64,000 nucleotides of DNA from Thalassotalea_B piscium_A (GCA_049347715.1 CP186339.1:806001-870000), one strand, 5' to 3'. Positions 8,486-17,231 are shown, counted from the first letter of the stretch. A program made the numbers and translations. Notes: generated by a model not told the origin, from the sequence alone.

Positions 8486-9596
8486 TATATCCCAAAAGTT
8501 ATTGCCTACTTTGATCATTGCTGAGGCTGGTGTGAATCATAATGGTAATATACAGCTTGCCTATCAGTTGGTAGATGTAGCGGTTGAAGCCGGTGTTGAT
8601 ATTGTTAAATTTCAAACATTTAAAGCGGATAACTTAGTTACACAATATGCAGAGCAAGCCCAATATCAAGAACATAATACTCAGAAAAAGCAAAGCCAAT
8701 ATCAGTTGTTGAAGCAGTTAGAATTACCTTATGAGAGCCATTTGGCAATAAAAAAATACTGTGATCAAAAAGGTATAGAATACTTATCAACGGCTTTTGA
8801 TCAGGAAAGTTTAGATTATCTAGTTGATGTGATGCAATTAACTCGACTGAAAATACCTTCCGGAGAATTAACTAATACACCTTTTGTTTTAGCACATGCG
8901 TTAACTGGTTGTGACCTGATTGTTTCGACGGGAATGGCAACTTTAGATGAGATAGAACAAGCATTAGGCGCTATTTCCTATGGATATTTACATAGCGGTC
9001 AAGATCCCGTTAATGATGATGTTTTAACGCCAGAATTATTTACACAAGCCTATCAAAGTGATCATGGGCAAAAAATATTAAATGAAAAAGTTACACTATT
9101 ACATTGTACAACGGAATATCCAGCACCATTTAATGAAGTTAATTTAAATGTGTTAGACACCCTAAAAGAAAAGTTTAATCTTATTGTTGGTTATTCTGAT
9201 CACACACAAGGCATTGTCGTACCTATTGCTGCAGTAGCCAAAGGTGCGCAAATTATTGAAAAACATTTTACCTTAAGCCGAACTCTTGATGGACCTGACC
9301 ATAAAGCATCAATTGAACCTAATGAATTAATTGCAATGGTTGAAGCTATTAGGGTGACAGAGCAAACCTTAGGGAGTGATGTTAAACAGCCTACAAAATC
9401 TGAATGTAAAAATAGGGAAATTGCGCGTAAAAGTTTAGTGGCGATAGCTCCGATAGCTAAAAATGAAATACTCACTAAAAAAAACATGGGTATTATGCGG
9501 CCAGGTAATGGCATTTCACCAACAAAATACTGGCAAGTACTTGGCCAAAAAGCGATAAAAGCGTTTGATTATGGTGATTTAATAGAAATAAATTAA
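8478..9596 (+). CDS. legI: N-acylneuraminate / legionaminic acid synthase (NeuB family)
   Basis: This enzyme condenses the 6-carbon sugar with phosphoenolpyruvate to form the nine-carbon nonulosonic acid. The TIM-barrel NeuB domain contains LIIAEAGVNHNG near the N-terminus, VKFQTFKADNLV, KIPSGEL, VSTGMAT and HCTTEYPAP. The GYSDHTQG motif and a C-terminal SAF/antifreeze-like domain (about 300-372, RKSLVAIAPI and RPGNGISP) follow. I place the start at 8478, not at an in-frame ATG 45 bp upstream: AAAGGTGA lies just before 8478 and this start gives the usual 372-aa length with an 8-nt legG overlap. A 176-bp gap without a recognisable gene separates it from ptmE. Confidence 0.9.
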   Translation: MIDISQKLLPTLIIAEAGVNHNGNIQLAYQLVDVAVEAGVDIVKFQTFKADNLVTQYAEQAQYQEHNTQKKQSQYQLLKQLELPYESHLAIKKYCDQKGIEYLSTAFDQESLDYLVDVMQLTRLKIPSGELTNTPFVLAHALTGCDLIVSTGMATLDEIEQALGAISYGYLHSGQDPVNDDVLTPELFTQAYQSDHGQKILNEKVTLLHCTTEYPAPFNEVNLNVLDTLKEKFNLIVGYSDHTQGIVVPIAAVAKGAQIIEKHFTLSRTLDGPDHKASIEPNELIAMVEAIRVTEQTLGSDVKQPTKSECKNREIARKSLVAIAPIAKNEILTKKNMGIMRPGNGISPTKYWQVLGQKAIKAFDYGDLIEIN

Positions 9597-9772
9597 TCAG
9601 TTTAATTATTAATTGGTTTAATTATTGCTTAGTTATTAAGGTTTTAAGCTATGAGTAACGTAATTGGCTTAAATGACGGAATAACTAAACTTCTTCGCCC
9701 TAGTGGTCGATAGAAGAAATATACTGTTCTATTCATTAAGAATGACTTTACACGGATAACTGAGAGGGTTTA

Positions 9773-10834
9773 ATGAGTCATAATTGGCAAAATATATTAA
9801 TTTCACCGACGACTACTTTAGAAGAAACGATCTCTGTTATTGATAAAGGCGCTATGCAAATGGCTTTGGTTGTTGATGATAACGGCGTTTTAGTTGGTGT
9901 CGTCACTGATGGTGATATTCGTCGGGCGTTAATACGTCATCAAGGCATGGATTGCTTAATTGAACATGTGATGAATACGTCTCCGTTAGTTGCTGCTATG
10001 GGGACTTCTCGCAATAAACTGCTTAATTTAATGAACGCTAGAGGTCTTCATGCCATTCCCTTATTGACTGATGGGAAATTAGTTGGCTTAGAAACGCTAC
10101 AGCAAATTGTTAAGCGTCCAAATTATGATAATCCTGTTTTTTTGATGGCAGGTGGGTTTGGTACTCGGCTAAAACCATTAACAGATACTTGCCCTAAACC
10201 GTTATTGAAACTTGGCGATAAACCTATTTTAGAAACAATTCTTGAGAGTTTTATAGACTCAGGTTTTCATCAGTTTTACATTTCTACACATTATATGCCT
10301 GAAGCCATTCGACAACATTTTGGTGATGGTGAAAAGTGGGGGGTACATATCCATTATGTGCATGAAAAAGAACCGTTAGGTACGGGAGGGAGTTTAGGTT
10401 TACTGCCAGAAGACTTACCGGACCTTCCTATTATTATGATGAATGGTGATGTATTAACGAAAATAGATTTTGAAAAATTACTGAATTATCATAATCAACA
10501 CTCGCCTATATGTACTATGTGTGTCAGAGAAGATGAATATAAAGTGCCTTATGGCGTTGTCGAAGCGGATGGTGCACGAATAACCAGTTTGGTAGAAAAG
10601 CCTACACATAAGTATTTTATTAATGCGGGAGTGTATGTTGTTAGTAAAGCTATGGTGGATGCAGTTGATAAAAATCAACGTGTAGATATGACTGATTTAA
10701 TTGAAGATTATATTACTGATGATAAGTATGTTGCTATGTTCCCCGTCCATGAATACTGGTTGGATATAGGTAAAATGGTTGATTTTTATCAAGCACAAAA
10801 AGATGTAATGCAAGGTGGACGATTTGATGACTGA
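9773..10834 (+). CDS. ptmE: CBS-domain sugar nucleotidyltransferase, PtmE-like
   Basis: The 353-aa protein has a pair of CBS domains at residues 1-120 (LVVDDNGVLVGVVTDGDIRR is the first core) and a nucleotidyltransferase domain from about residue 122, starting FLMAGGFGTRLKPLTDTCPKP. This architecture is that of PtmE, which in Campylobacter makes GDP-GlcN for the legionaminic-acid route. The GGFGTRL loop binds the nucleotide, and MMNGDVLT holds the metal-binding Asp. It overlaps legF by 8 nt. Its presence is the best evidence that the product is legionaminic acid and not sialic or pseudaminic acid. The substrate itself cannot be proven from sequence. Confidence 0.85.
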   Translation: MSHNWQNILISPTTTLEETISVIDKGAMQMALVVDDNGVLVGVVTDGDIRRALIRHQGMDCLIEHVMNTSPLVAAMGTSRNKLLNLMNARGLHAIPLLTDGKLVGLETLQQIVKRPNYDNPVFLMAGGFGTRLKPLTDTCPKPLLKLGDKPILETILESFIDSGFHQFYISTHYMPEAIRQHFGDGEKWGVHIHYVHEKEPLGTGGSLGLLPEDLPDLPIIMMNGDVLTKIDFEKLLNYHNQHSPICTMCVREDEYKVPYGVVEADGARITSLVEKPTHKYFINAGVYVVSKAMVDAVDKNQRVDMTDLIEDYITDDKYVAMFPVHEYWLDIGKMVDFYQAQKDVMQGGRFDD

Positions 10835-11543
10835 TAAGATATTAGCAATAATTCCGGCAAGGGCAGGGAGTAAACGTTTACCAGGTAAAAATAGTAAGCT
10901 ATTGTTTGGTAAACCATTAGTACAATGGACCATTGAAGCGGCACTACAATGTCAAGAAATTGATGAGATTATAGTTAGCACTGACTGTGAAATGATCGGA
11001 GAGATTGCTAAAAATAGTGGGGTGCCAGTGCCTTTTTTACGACCAGAAGAAATTTCTGGAGATACAGCGACAGCAATAGATGTTGTAGAGCATACCGTTA
11101 GCTATTATCAACAACAAGGACAAGAGTTTGATTATGTGCTTTGGCTACAGCCGACCTCGCCTTTAAGAACAAGTAATAATATTCAAGAAGCAATTGCGAC
11201 ACTTAAAGCAAAGGCAGCTGATAGTGTGATCAGTGTATGTGAATGTGATCATTCACCCATGTGGAGTAATACTCTTGAGCAAGATGGAAATATGAAAAAT
11301 TTTGTTTCGAATTTTGTTAAAAAAAATCCACGTAGCCAAGCGTTACCAACGTACTACCGTTTAAATGGCGCTATCTATATAACTAAGGTTGCTCCCTTAC
11401 TGGAGCAAAAAACGTTTTTTCTCGAGCAAAATGTATTTGCTTATGTAATGGAACGGGAAGCGTCAATTGATATTGATCACCATCTCGATTTTAAACTTGC
11501 GGAATTTTTATTAACAGAACAGCAATTAGCCAATAAGAATTAG
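10827..11543 (+). CDS. legF: CMP-nonulosonate cytidylyltransferase, LegF/NeuA family
   Basis: The enzyme activates the nonulosonic acid with CTP, giving the CMP-sugar donor used by the transferases. The 238-aa protein has the NeuA signature IIPARAGSKRLPGKN at the N-terminus, the LQPTSPLR motif in the middle and the terminal SIDIDHHLDFKLAE segment. I choose the ATG at 10827, because AAGGTGG lies 9 nt before it and the ATGACTGA overlap with ptmE mirrors the legG-legI junction; a GTG at 10815 is the alternative. It is the last gene of the operon and is followed by a strong terminator. Confidence 0.9.
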   Translation: MTDKILAIIPARAGSKRLPGKNSKLLFGKPLVQWTIEAALQCQEIDEIIVSTDCEMIGEIAKNSGVPVPFLRPEEISGDTATAIDVVEHTVSYYQQQGQEFDYVLWLQPTSPLRTSNNIQEAIATLKAKAADSVISVCECDHSPMWSNTLEQDGNMKNFVSNFVKKNPRSQALPTYYRLNGAIYITKVAPLLEQKTFFLEQNVFAYVMEREASIDIDHHLDFKLAEFLLTEQQLANKN

Positions 11544-11578
11544 AGCAGGGATTTGTTTTAAAACAATACGTAACGTAT

Positions 11579-11609
11579 AAAAAAGGAGAATATTATATTC
11601 TCCTTTTTT
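11579..11609. terminator. Bidirectional Rho-independent terminator
   Basis: AAAAAAGGAGAATA, a 3-nt loop, and TATTCTCCTTTTTT form a perfect stem with A-tract and T-tract flanks. It lies between the convergent legF and radical SAM genes and can end transcription in both directions. Confidence 0.93.
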
Positions 11610-11626
11610 GATTGAAAAAATCAAGA

Positions 11627-13192
11627 CTAACTGGCTATTGGACCGGCTTGTTTGACTGATCTTAAGTTAAATGATGTTTTCGGTTCAACAACTGGTGCTA
11701 AGTATTGTTGAACAGGCGCCCAATGATTTTCGGAAAGTTCGAGTAGGCGTAAATCTTTCAAATACACTATTTGTTGTAAACCAAGTAATTGGACAGGCGA
11801 GAATTCTTGGGAAATAGTGGCGGTAATTTTACTGGCATCACCAAGGTCCATAATATAGGCTTCTAAGTCACCGTCATATTGCTTTAGTATTGAATCTTTA
11901 TAGGCGTAATACCATTCCGAACCTGGATATGCGGTGGCAAAATGTGGCTTAGCGGTAATACCGAGTTCAATTAATGCGTTGATTGTATTACGAACACTAT
12001 CAAAGGTCTCTTCTGGGAAGCCAATAATAATGTTAGGGATTGGTTTAATACCTGAGTCCAAGCATGTAGCGATACTTTGTTTATTTTTACGTGCATTAGA
12101 TCCTTTACCTAAATTACGTAAAATATGTGGATCGAACGATTCAAGTCCATAGACTAAATGGGTACAACCGGCCTCGTACATTAATTTCAACGTATCAGGT
12201 CGATGTAACCCTGCGTGAGAAGTACCATTCCAATGCACACCCTTACAATTTTCATCGTGTGCTATGCCTTGCTGACGACATGTTGGTTGTAAACCGGCTT
12301 CAATCCATTTAGCGCATAATTCTTTTAACCATGTGCCTTTACTGGCAACATCCATCGTCATTAAGTTTTCATCAATAAAAGCCGCAAAATCAATGTTATA
12401 GGTATCATATAAATGTTTTACCATTTTCACGATATAGTCAGCGCTATGATATCTAATGTTTCGTCCATAGGTAAATACAACATCATTTTCACCTTCTTCA
12501 TTTTCTTCAATTAACATGTCACCAGTGGTGCCTAAATGCCAACAGTACTTGCAGGTTAAGCCACAGCCAAAACTGCCATTAATATCCATCCGGCGTTTAG
12601 AGGTAAATGACTCTTCACTGAATAAGTTAGCGGAGTTTGCAAAATAAATATCAAGTGGAAATAACTCCCAAGCTGGCCAAGGTAAGGTATCTAACTCTTT
12701 AATATTAGGTCTTACTTGTGTTAAAAAACTTTTGCCAGTGAGATCTCGATGAATCACACCGAGTACAGTCGAATAATCGAAATCGTTATTATCAATTTTT
12801 TCTAAGACAGCTGGAAATGTTTCAAATGATTCTCCAATACAACCAACATCTATTTCAGGTATCCATTTAAATACTTCCGTTGGCATACTTGTTAGAAAAC
12901 CTCCACCAGCAATTAGTTGAGCGTTTGGTGCTGTTTGTTTTATTAACTTACATGCTTTTTTTATATAATTATAAGTGGTGGTAAGGCCACCAATACAAAT
13001 AGCATCCCACTCATCAGCTTGGCAAACGTCAATAATAGTTTCTAAAGGCAGGCGATGAGCATTGGCGTCATAAACTTGTACTAAATGCCCTTTCTCCATT
13101 GCTATTGCCGCGAGAAGAGCTATTCCATAGGGGATATGCCGAGGTACATCCTCTTCACGAACAACGGGATTAATAAATAGGATCTTAGCCAT
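11627..13192 (-). CDS. B12-binding radical SAM protein
   Basis: The 521-aa protein has an N-terminal cobalamin-binding Rossmann domain (about residues 1-150, with HIPYGIALLAAIAMEKG and the IGG/GGGF loops). The radical SAM barrel follows. Its cluster ligands are C210, C214 and C217 in FGCGLTCKYCW (CxxxCxxC). The substrate is not recognisable. B12-type radical SAM enzymes often methylate unreactive carbons or rearrange substrates; here the gene is 3 bp after a DUF115 gene in what looks like a four-gene transcript. A role in tailoring the flagellin glycan or protein is therefore the natural guess. There is no signal peptide, so it acts in the cytoplasm. The pathway role is inference; the family is clear. 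Confidence 0.88.
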   Translation of the reverse strand: MAKILFINPVVREEDVPRHIPYGIALLAAIAMEKGHLVQVYDANAHRLPLETIIDVCQADEWDAICIGGLTTTYNYIKKACKLIKQTAPNAQLIAGGGFLTSMPTEVFKWIPEIDVGCIGESFETFPAVLEKIDNNDFDYSTVLGVIHRDLTGKSFLTQVRPNIKELDTLPWPAWELFPLDIYFANSANLFSEESFTSKRRMDINGSFGCGLTCKYCWHLGTTGDMLIEENEEGENDVVFTYGRNIRYHSADYIVKMVKHLYDTYNIDFAAFIDENLMTMDVASKGTWLKELCAKWIEAGLQPTCRQQGIAHDENCKGVHWNGTSHAGLHRPDTLKLMYEAGCTHLVYGLESFDPHILRNLGKGSNARKNKQSIATCLDSGIKPIPNIIIGFPEETFDSVRNTINALIELGITAKPHFATAYPGSEWYYAYKDSILKQYDGDLEAYIMDLGDASKITATISQEFSPVQLLGLQQIVYLKDLRLLELSENHWAPVQQYLAPVVEPKTSFNLRSVKQAGPIAS

Positions 13193-13195
13193 AAG

Positions 13196-14221
13196 TTAAT
13201 GCCTTTTTGTTAAGAAATCGTCAAATGTAATACAGGATATATCATCTGCAAAAAGTGTACCTGCTTCGGAACAATTATAAGTATTGCCTCCAGTACGACT
13301 ATGTAAATCAAGAAAATTGCGTCGATACCAAAAATAGGTTGGATCTGTATAAAACGTTTCACCAGTTAAAGGAAAGGTAAAACGTGGAAAAAGACGATCT
13401 AACTCTTCTCGTGAGTCGACGAACTCTTGTAATTCATAGAAAGTCTGCGTCATTTCTAGAGGTGTTTCATTATGATAACCTAAATCCATTCCTGTTAATG
13501 CAATCTCAGGTATTTTTAGAATCGCGTTGGCAAACACCCATGCAGCAGTGCCAACAGTCCCCCCGGTATTCATGCATGATTTCTTATTGATATTATAAAT
13601 TTGTCGGGTCAGGCTGTCTGGATTCTTAGGATCATCAACAATGGGATTCCACCAATACATATCAAAACCAGCTTCAATTGCACGGTTGACAACATTTTTA
13701 GGTGCAGAAGAACAAATAAGTAACTTAATTTTAGGGGCGTACTGATTAATTAAATCAATATTTTCTTGATTCTCTTTAATTGAATTATTTCTAAATTCTA
13801 CATCTAAATCTTGTCTTGAAAAATAATCATCATTACGCGTATTTTCTTCAAAATTATCATCGCCAAACCAACGGACAATTCGTGTAGGATGAGGGTCTAG
13901 CGTTAATACATAATCCGGCACTATGCCATTTTTTAAACATTTCACTAACGAGCCATCAATGGCAACTATAGTACCCGTGTAATTGGCCGCTTTAAGTTTT
14001 GATAAAACATTGTATTTATGCAAACTTGGACCTGCACTGATTACTATCGCTGATTTTTGTTTTTCCTTGCTTAAAATAGGCAAATCTTTAAAACTTTTTT
14101 GACAAAAAGGCTCGTTAATCGTGGCGTTAGTAATTAAGTCGTTACTATGCCAATCTTTACCAATATCAGTAATTTGTGAAACAAGATCAACAAACTGAAC
14201 ATTAAGATTATTCTGAGTCAT
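13196..14221 (-). CDS. DUF115/Maf-type protein 2, short form
   Basis: This 341-aa protein consists of little more than the DUF115 core: AIVISAGPSLHKYNVLSKL at about residues 58-76, then IVAIDGSLVKCLKNGIVPDYVLTLDPHP, and IALTGMDLGYHNETPLEMTQ further on. The first two motifs correspond to the nucleotide-sugar-binding loop and Asp-rich strand of MptE/Maf proteins. It lacks the N-terminal and C-terminal extensions of the 837-aa paralogue upstream. It is 3 bp before the radical SAM gene and 17 bp after the 56-aa gene, so the four genes are likely one transcript. A transferase role in flagellin glycosylation is inferred; a sugar-modifying role is possible. Confidence 0.82.
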   Translation of the reverse strand: MTQNNLNVQFVDLVSQITDIGKDWHSNDLITNATINEPFCQKSFKDLPILSKEKQKSAIVISAGPSLHKYNVLSKLKAANYTGTIVAIDGSLVKCLKNGIVPDYVLTLDPHPTRIVRWFGDDNFEENTRNDDYFSRQDLDVEFRNNSIKENQENIDLINQYAPKIKLLICSSAPKNVVNRAIEAGFDMYWWNPIVDDPKNPDSLTRQIYNINKKSCMNTGGTVGTAAWVFANAILKIPEIALTGMDLGYHNETPLEMTQTFYELQEFVDSREELDRLFPRFTFPLTGETFYTDPTYFWYRRNFLDLHSRTGGNTYNCSEAGTLFADDISCITFDDFLTKRH

Positions 14222-14238
14222 AAATTACCTTATTATGA

Positions 14239-14409
14239 TTATTCTTCGCCATCCCAAGTTAAATCGGTGCGTTCAACATATACCATAGAGCCGCCAATAG
14301 AGTTTAGCGCCGCTTTTTTAAATTCTTGTTGCACACTTGTGTCTTTATTTTCTTCCGGCTTTTTAACTTCTTTCTTGGTAGTAAAATTACCTTTTAATAA
14401 ATCGCTCAT
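14239..14409 (-). CDS. Small conserved-context protein of unknown function (56 aa)
   Basis: A short open frame fits tightly between the two DUF115 genes, 13 bp after the large one and 17 bp before the short one. It has a good ribosome site (AAGGAATAG, about 7 nt from the ATG). The product begins MSDLLKGNFTTKKEV and ends DLTWDGEE; it is Lys/Glu-rich in its first half, with no membrane segment or cysteine. No family is recognised. The spacing, the SD and a frame free of stops argue that it is a real gene. It might be an adaptor or a flagellar-export related peptide, but nothing in the sequence shows function. Confidence 0.68.
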   Translation of the reverse strand: MSDLLKGNFTTKKEVKKPEENKDTSVQQEFKKAALNSIGGSMVYVERTDLTWDGEE

Positions 14410-14422
14410 CTCTATTCCTTAT

Positions 14423-16936
14423 TTATGCGTTTAAACTATCGAAAAATTGTTGTGCTTCAATATTGTTTGGATCGAGGGCCTGTATTTGTTTAAATGCCTC
14501 TTTTGCAGGGGCAATAGCATTGTTTTCTATGTATAGGTTGGCTAATGCGAGCCAAACTTTTAGATCATGATGATGTTGTTCTAAATACGTTAGGTAAACT
14601 TCTTCAGCCTCTGTTATTTTTTTGTTTAACTTTAGCATGGTTGCATATTGGGGTTGATAACTAGATGTTAAGTCAGATAATTGTTTCAGCGACTTTTCCG
14701 CCTGTTGATAATGCTGCAAATCAATTTCAATAACAGATATTTGAATCAGTTCATCTTCAGATAAATGTTGTTCATCTAATTGATAGAATTTTTCTAATCC
14801 TCTTTGCTTATGCCCTTGCAATAAAGCTAAATAACCTGCGCATAATAGAATTAACTGAGATAAATTTTCAGGTCTTTTTATTTTATCCTTAGTTTTTTTC
14901 TGGCTGTGTTCAAGTTTTTCTAAGTTAGAAACGAGAGTCTCTAAGCCCTCAATATTTTTATCATTGAACAGGTAAACAGCTTTACGATTAATGCCCGTTA
15001 GACTTGATTGAGCCTGAGTACGTTTTAAATGGTAAGTATCATTATTATCGAGAATTTTAAAGTATTCAGTAATTTGTTCATCGAGCTCTTTTTTATCTAA
15101 GTCGTTGAGTTGTTGATAAAGCGTTGGATTTTTCTGTTTCCAACCATATGCGCGACCATAATGATGTTCACTGCGCCATTGCTCAAATATTTCATGATAA
15201 TCTTGTTGGGGTAAAATTTCTCTTTGGCGTAAATCTATTTTTTTCTTTGCTGCGCTTAACAAAGGTTTAAGTTCATTAATATTATCAATAAAACATTGAT
15301 AATATTTACGTCCAATTTCTTCCATTTCTTCATCGCTCCATTCTAAATCTGCATCAGTGCGAGCAATTTGAATAAAGCGGTGGATACCATATTTTTTTAG
15401 AAAGGTTGTTGTTTCTTTGAACTCAGAGTTTAGTTGTTCTTCAGCAAAATCTATTCTGTCTTTAATTTTTGAGTTTTCTAGTTCACTTTCATAAGTTTTA
15501 TATAAATTATGGTTGTCTTCTAGTGCTTGTTCTACAATTTCAGTGATCAGATCAAGCTCAGTGAGTAATCGGTCGATATCATTTTTTACATCGGTGAATT
15601 GCTGAGTATTGATTTTCCCATACTTATTTTTGATTTTTGTAAGAATAGGGGAAATTAAATCTTCTTTCGCGAAATCAGTTTTATCAATGTCGGCTAATAG
15701 AATGTTTTCTATTGCAGCTGCATTAGGTGATAAATTATAGAGTTGTGCGCCTCTTTTTTGGGCTTCTTTTGCTTGTTCGGCAATCGTTTTAGTTGCATGA
15801 ATAAAAGTAAGCATCGTTTCTGCCATTTTACTGCTATAGGTTTTAACCCATTGCTCCCTTTTACCTAAAACAGGACCTACTTTTGCTTCATTACTGCCTT
15901 TGGCATGTGTATGCCCATCGCTGGCGTAACACAAATCAACTCCAGAAAGGAAAATACGCTTAAAGCCAAAATCAAGGGCTGCTGAAATTGCTGAATTAGT
16001 TACCGTAGGGCCTGCTAAATGGGTATTGTCTTTTGCTAATTCACTTGGCCAAGGTACTCGCAAGCCATCATGAAAACTAACACCACGCCATTGCCCTAGT
16101 AAGACGGGTACTACATAAGTAGAGTGGAGAAAAATTGCATCATCAGCCATTTCTAGCATTTCTTTACTGACATCAAAGCTAACTTCGTGAGGGTCAACTG
16201 AGATAACAAAATGGGGGGTTATTTTTTCACTAAGTAAACGTTTAGCAATACGTGAAACGGCTATGATAACAACTTTATTTTCAAGAGCGTTGAGTTTATC
16301 AATGATTTCATCAAGAGATGGTCCTCCCCCTAAAATAATACAATCCATGCCTTTAAATTTGTCTTTTAAGGCGATCATAGGATTAATATTATCAGCCAAA
16401 TTAATGATTTGTTTAACGACGAATGGCGCACGATACAAACTAACCATTGTATAATGTTGCTGAGTTTCTAATTTCAGTGATATTTTAGTATTGGCTTGAT
16501 AGTAATAGTCATCAAAACCATCATTAGCTGCTAACGACTTAATGTATCTTACCTTGTCGGTATACATATAAGCTTGTAAATGAAATTTTTCAGCTTCTAC
16601 TTCCCAGGTACTTAGCGTTGCGAATGCAACTTTGTCGTCCCATTGGGTGAAACTTAATTGATTTTTTAAGTTTTCGAGTACATGCTCAGAGTCAATAAAT
16701 AGATAGCGAGAACCTTTCGCCAGACCATGTTCTAATACATAATTAGTTAATAAGCCTGAATCACATCCTAAAATAATATAGAAATAATCTTCATCCCATA
16801 GGCGGTTGCCATAAAAATTATCAAAAATAATTTTAGCACTATTTTTTTCAAAGACAGTGCGATTGACTGAATATAAATAAGGGTCGTCAAATTTACTTAC
16901 CTGATATTGTTCGAATTGCGCCAGTCTTTCACTCAT
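14423..16936 (-). CDS. maf: Maf/DUF115 flagellin glycosyltransferase-like protein 3, with C-terminal TPR region
   Basis: The 837-aa protein has the full Maf layout. There is an N-terminal domain (about 1-180, YIILGCDSGLLTNYVLEH) and the DUF115 core at about 195-400 (CIILGGGPSLDEIIDKL, ISVDPHEVSFDV, FLSGVDLCYA). A long charged helical region (about 430-700) and a TPR-like tail (about 720-837, VWLALANLYIENN) follow. Maf proteins are required for flagellin glycosylation and filament assembly in Campylobacter, Aeromonas and others. It is the first gene of a four-gene transcript with its own sigma-54 promoter. The start is at the ATG after a 295-bp gap to fleQ. The sugar is probably the CMP-nonulosonate made by the leg operon. 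Confidence 0.87.
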   Translation of the reverse strand: MSERLAQFEQYQVSKFDDPYLYSVNRTVFEKNSAKIIFDNFYGNRLWDEDYFYIILGCDSGLLTNYVLEHGLAKGSRYLFIDSEHVLENLKNQLSFTQWDDKVAFATLSTWEVEAEKFHLQAYMYTDKVRYIKSLAANDGFDDYYYQANTKISLKLETQQHYTMVSLYRAPFVVKQIINLADNINPMIALKDKFKGMDCIILGGGPSLDEIIDKLNALENKVVIIAVSRIAKRLLSEKITPHFVISVDPHEVSFDVSKEMLEMADDAIFLHSTYVVPVLLGQWRGVSFHDGLRVPWPSELAKDNTHLAGPTVTNSAISAALDFGFKRIFLSGVDLCYASDGHTHAKGSNEAKVGPVLGKREQWVKTYSSKMAETMLTFIHATKTIAEQAKEAQKRGAQLYNLSPNAAAIENILLADIDKTDFAKEDLISPILTKIKNKYGKINTQQFTDVKNDIDRLLTELDLITEIVEQALEDNHNLYKTYESELENSKIKDRIDFAEEQLNSEFKETTTFLKKYGIHRFIQIARTDADLEWSDEEMEEIGRKYYQCFIDNINELKPLLSAAKKKIDLRQREILPQQDYHEIFEQWRSEHHYGRAYGWKQKNPTLYQQLNDLDKKELDEQITEYFKILDNNDTYHLKRTQAQSSLTGINRKAVYLFNDKNIEGLETLVSNLEKLEHSQKKTKDKIKRPENLSQLILLCAGYLALLQGHKQRGLEKFYQLDEQHLSEDELIQISVIEIDLQHYQQAEKSLKQLSDLTSSYQPQYATMLKLNKKITEAEEVYLTYLEQHHHDLKVWLALANLYIENNAIAPAKEAFKQIQALDPNNIEAQQFFDSLNA

Positions 16937-17041
16937 AAAAAATCCTAATTACTTATGGGGGTCTTCATAACTTGAGGATATAACATTGTCTTGATAAAAA
17001 GAATCATCATTACGGTTAATCTCAATTTCTTTTAATTAAAA

Positions 17042-17058
17042 AGCAAATAATACGCCAA
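17042..17058 (-). promoter_or_regulatory. Sigma-54 promoter of the maf - radical SAM operon
   Basis: Read on the minus strand the site is TTGGCGTATTATTTGCT, with GG and GC exactly 10 bp apart, matching TGGCRY-N5-TTGCW. It lies about 105 bp upstream of the 837-aa maf gene. No competing gene is between them. The predicted dependence on RpoN with FleQ is inference. Confidence 0.66.
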
Positions 17059-17162
17059 TTCGTTATTGATAGTTTTTTAGGCTATTTATGGTGAAACGCT
17101 GTTATTTAATGATTTTTGTACTTGTTAAGTCAAATATCTGACAACTTAGTGTCAATTTTTTG

Positions 17163-17190
17163 TTGAAAGATTATCTCTACAGGTTAGAAT
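17163..17190 (+). promoter_or_regulatory. Possible sigma-70 promoter of fleQ
   Basis: TTGAAA and TAGAAT are separated by 16 bp and end 42 bp before the fleQ start. This is a plausible but unremarkable match in AT-rich DNA. No sigma-54 site faces fleQ, as expected for the class I regulator. Confidence 0.35.
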
Positions 17191-17231
17191 CAAAACATAC
17201 TTAAAACAAATTACCGGTTTTTCAATCTATT

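Noticed and set aside
9651..9713. 20-codon ORF (MSNVIGLNDGITKLLRPSGR) between legI and ptmE
   Set aside because: No ribosome site, too short, no recognisable family; it might be a remnant but nothing supports that.
16263..16454. Open frames of 60-195 codons opposite large genes (for example here opposite maf, 30248-30835 opposite GH3, 60191-60592 opposite cheA)
   Set aside because: They lie antisense to well-supported genes, have no ribosome sites or family features and follow from the codon bias of the true gene.
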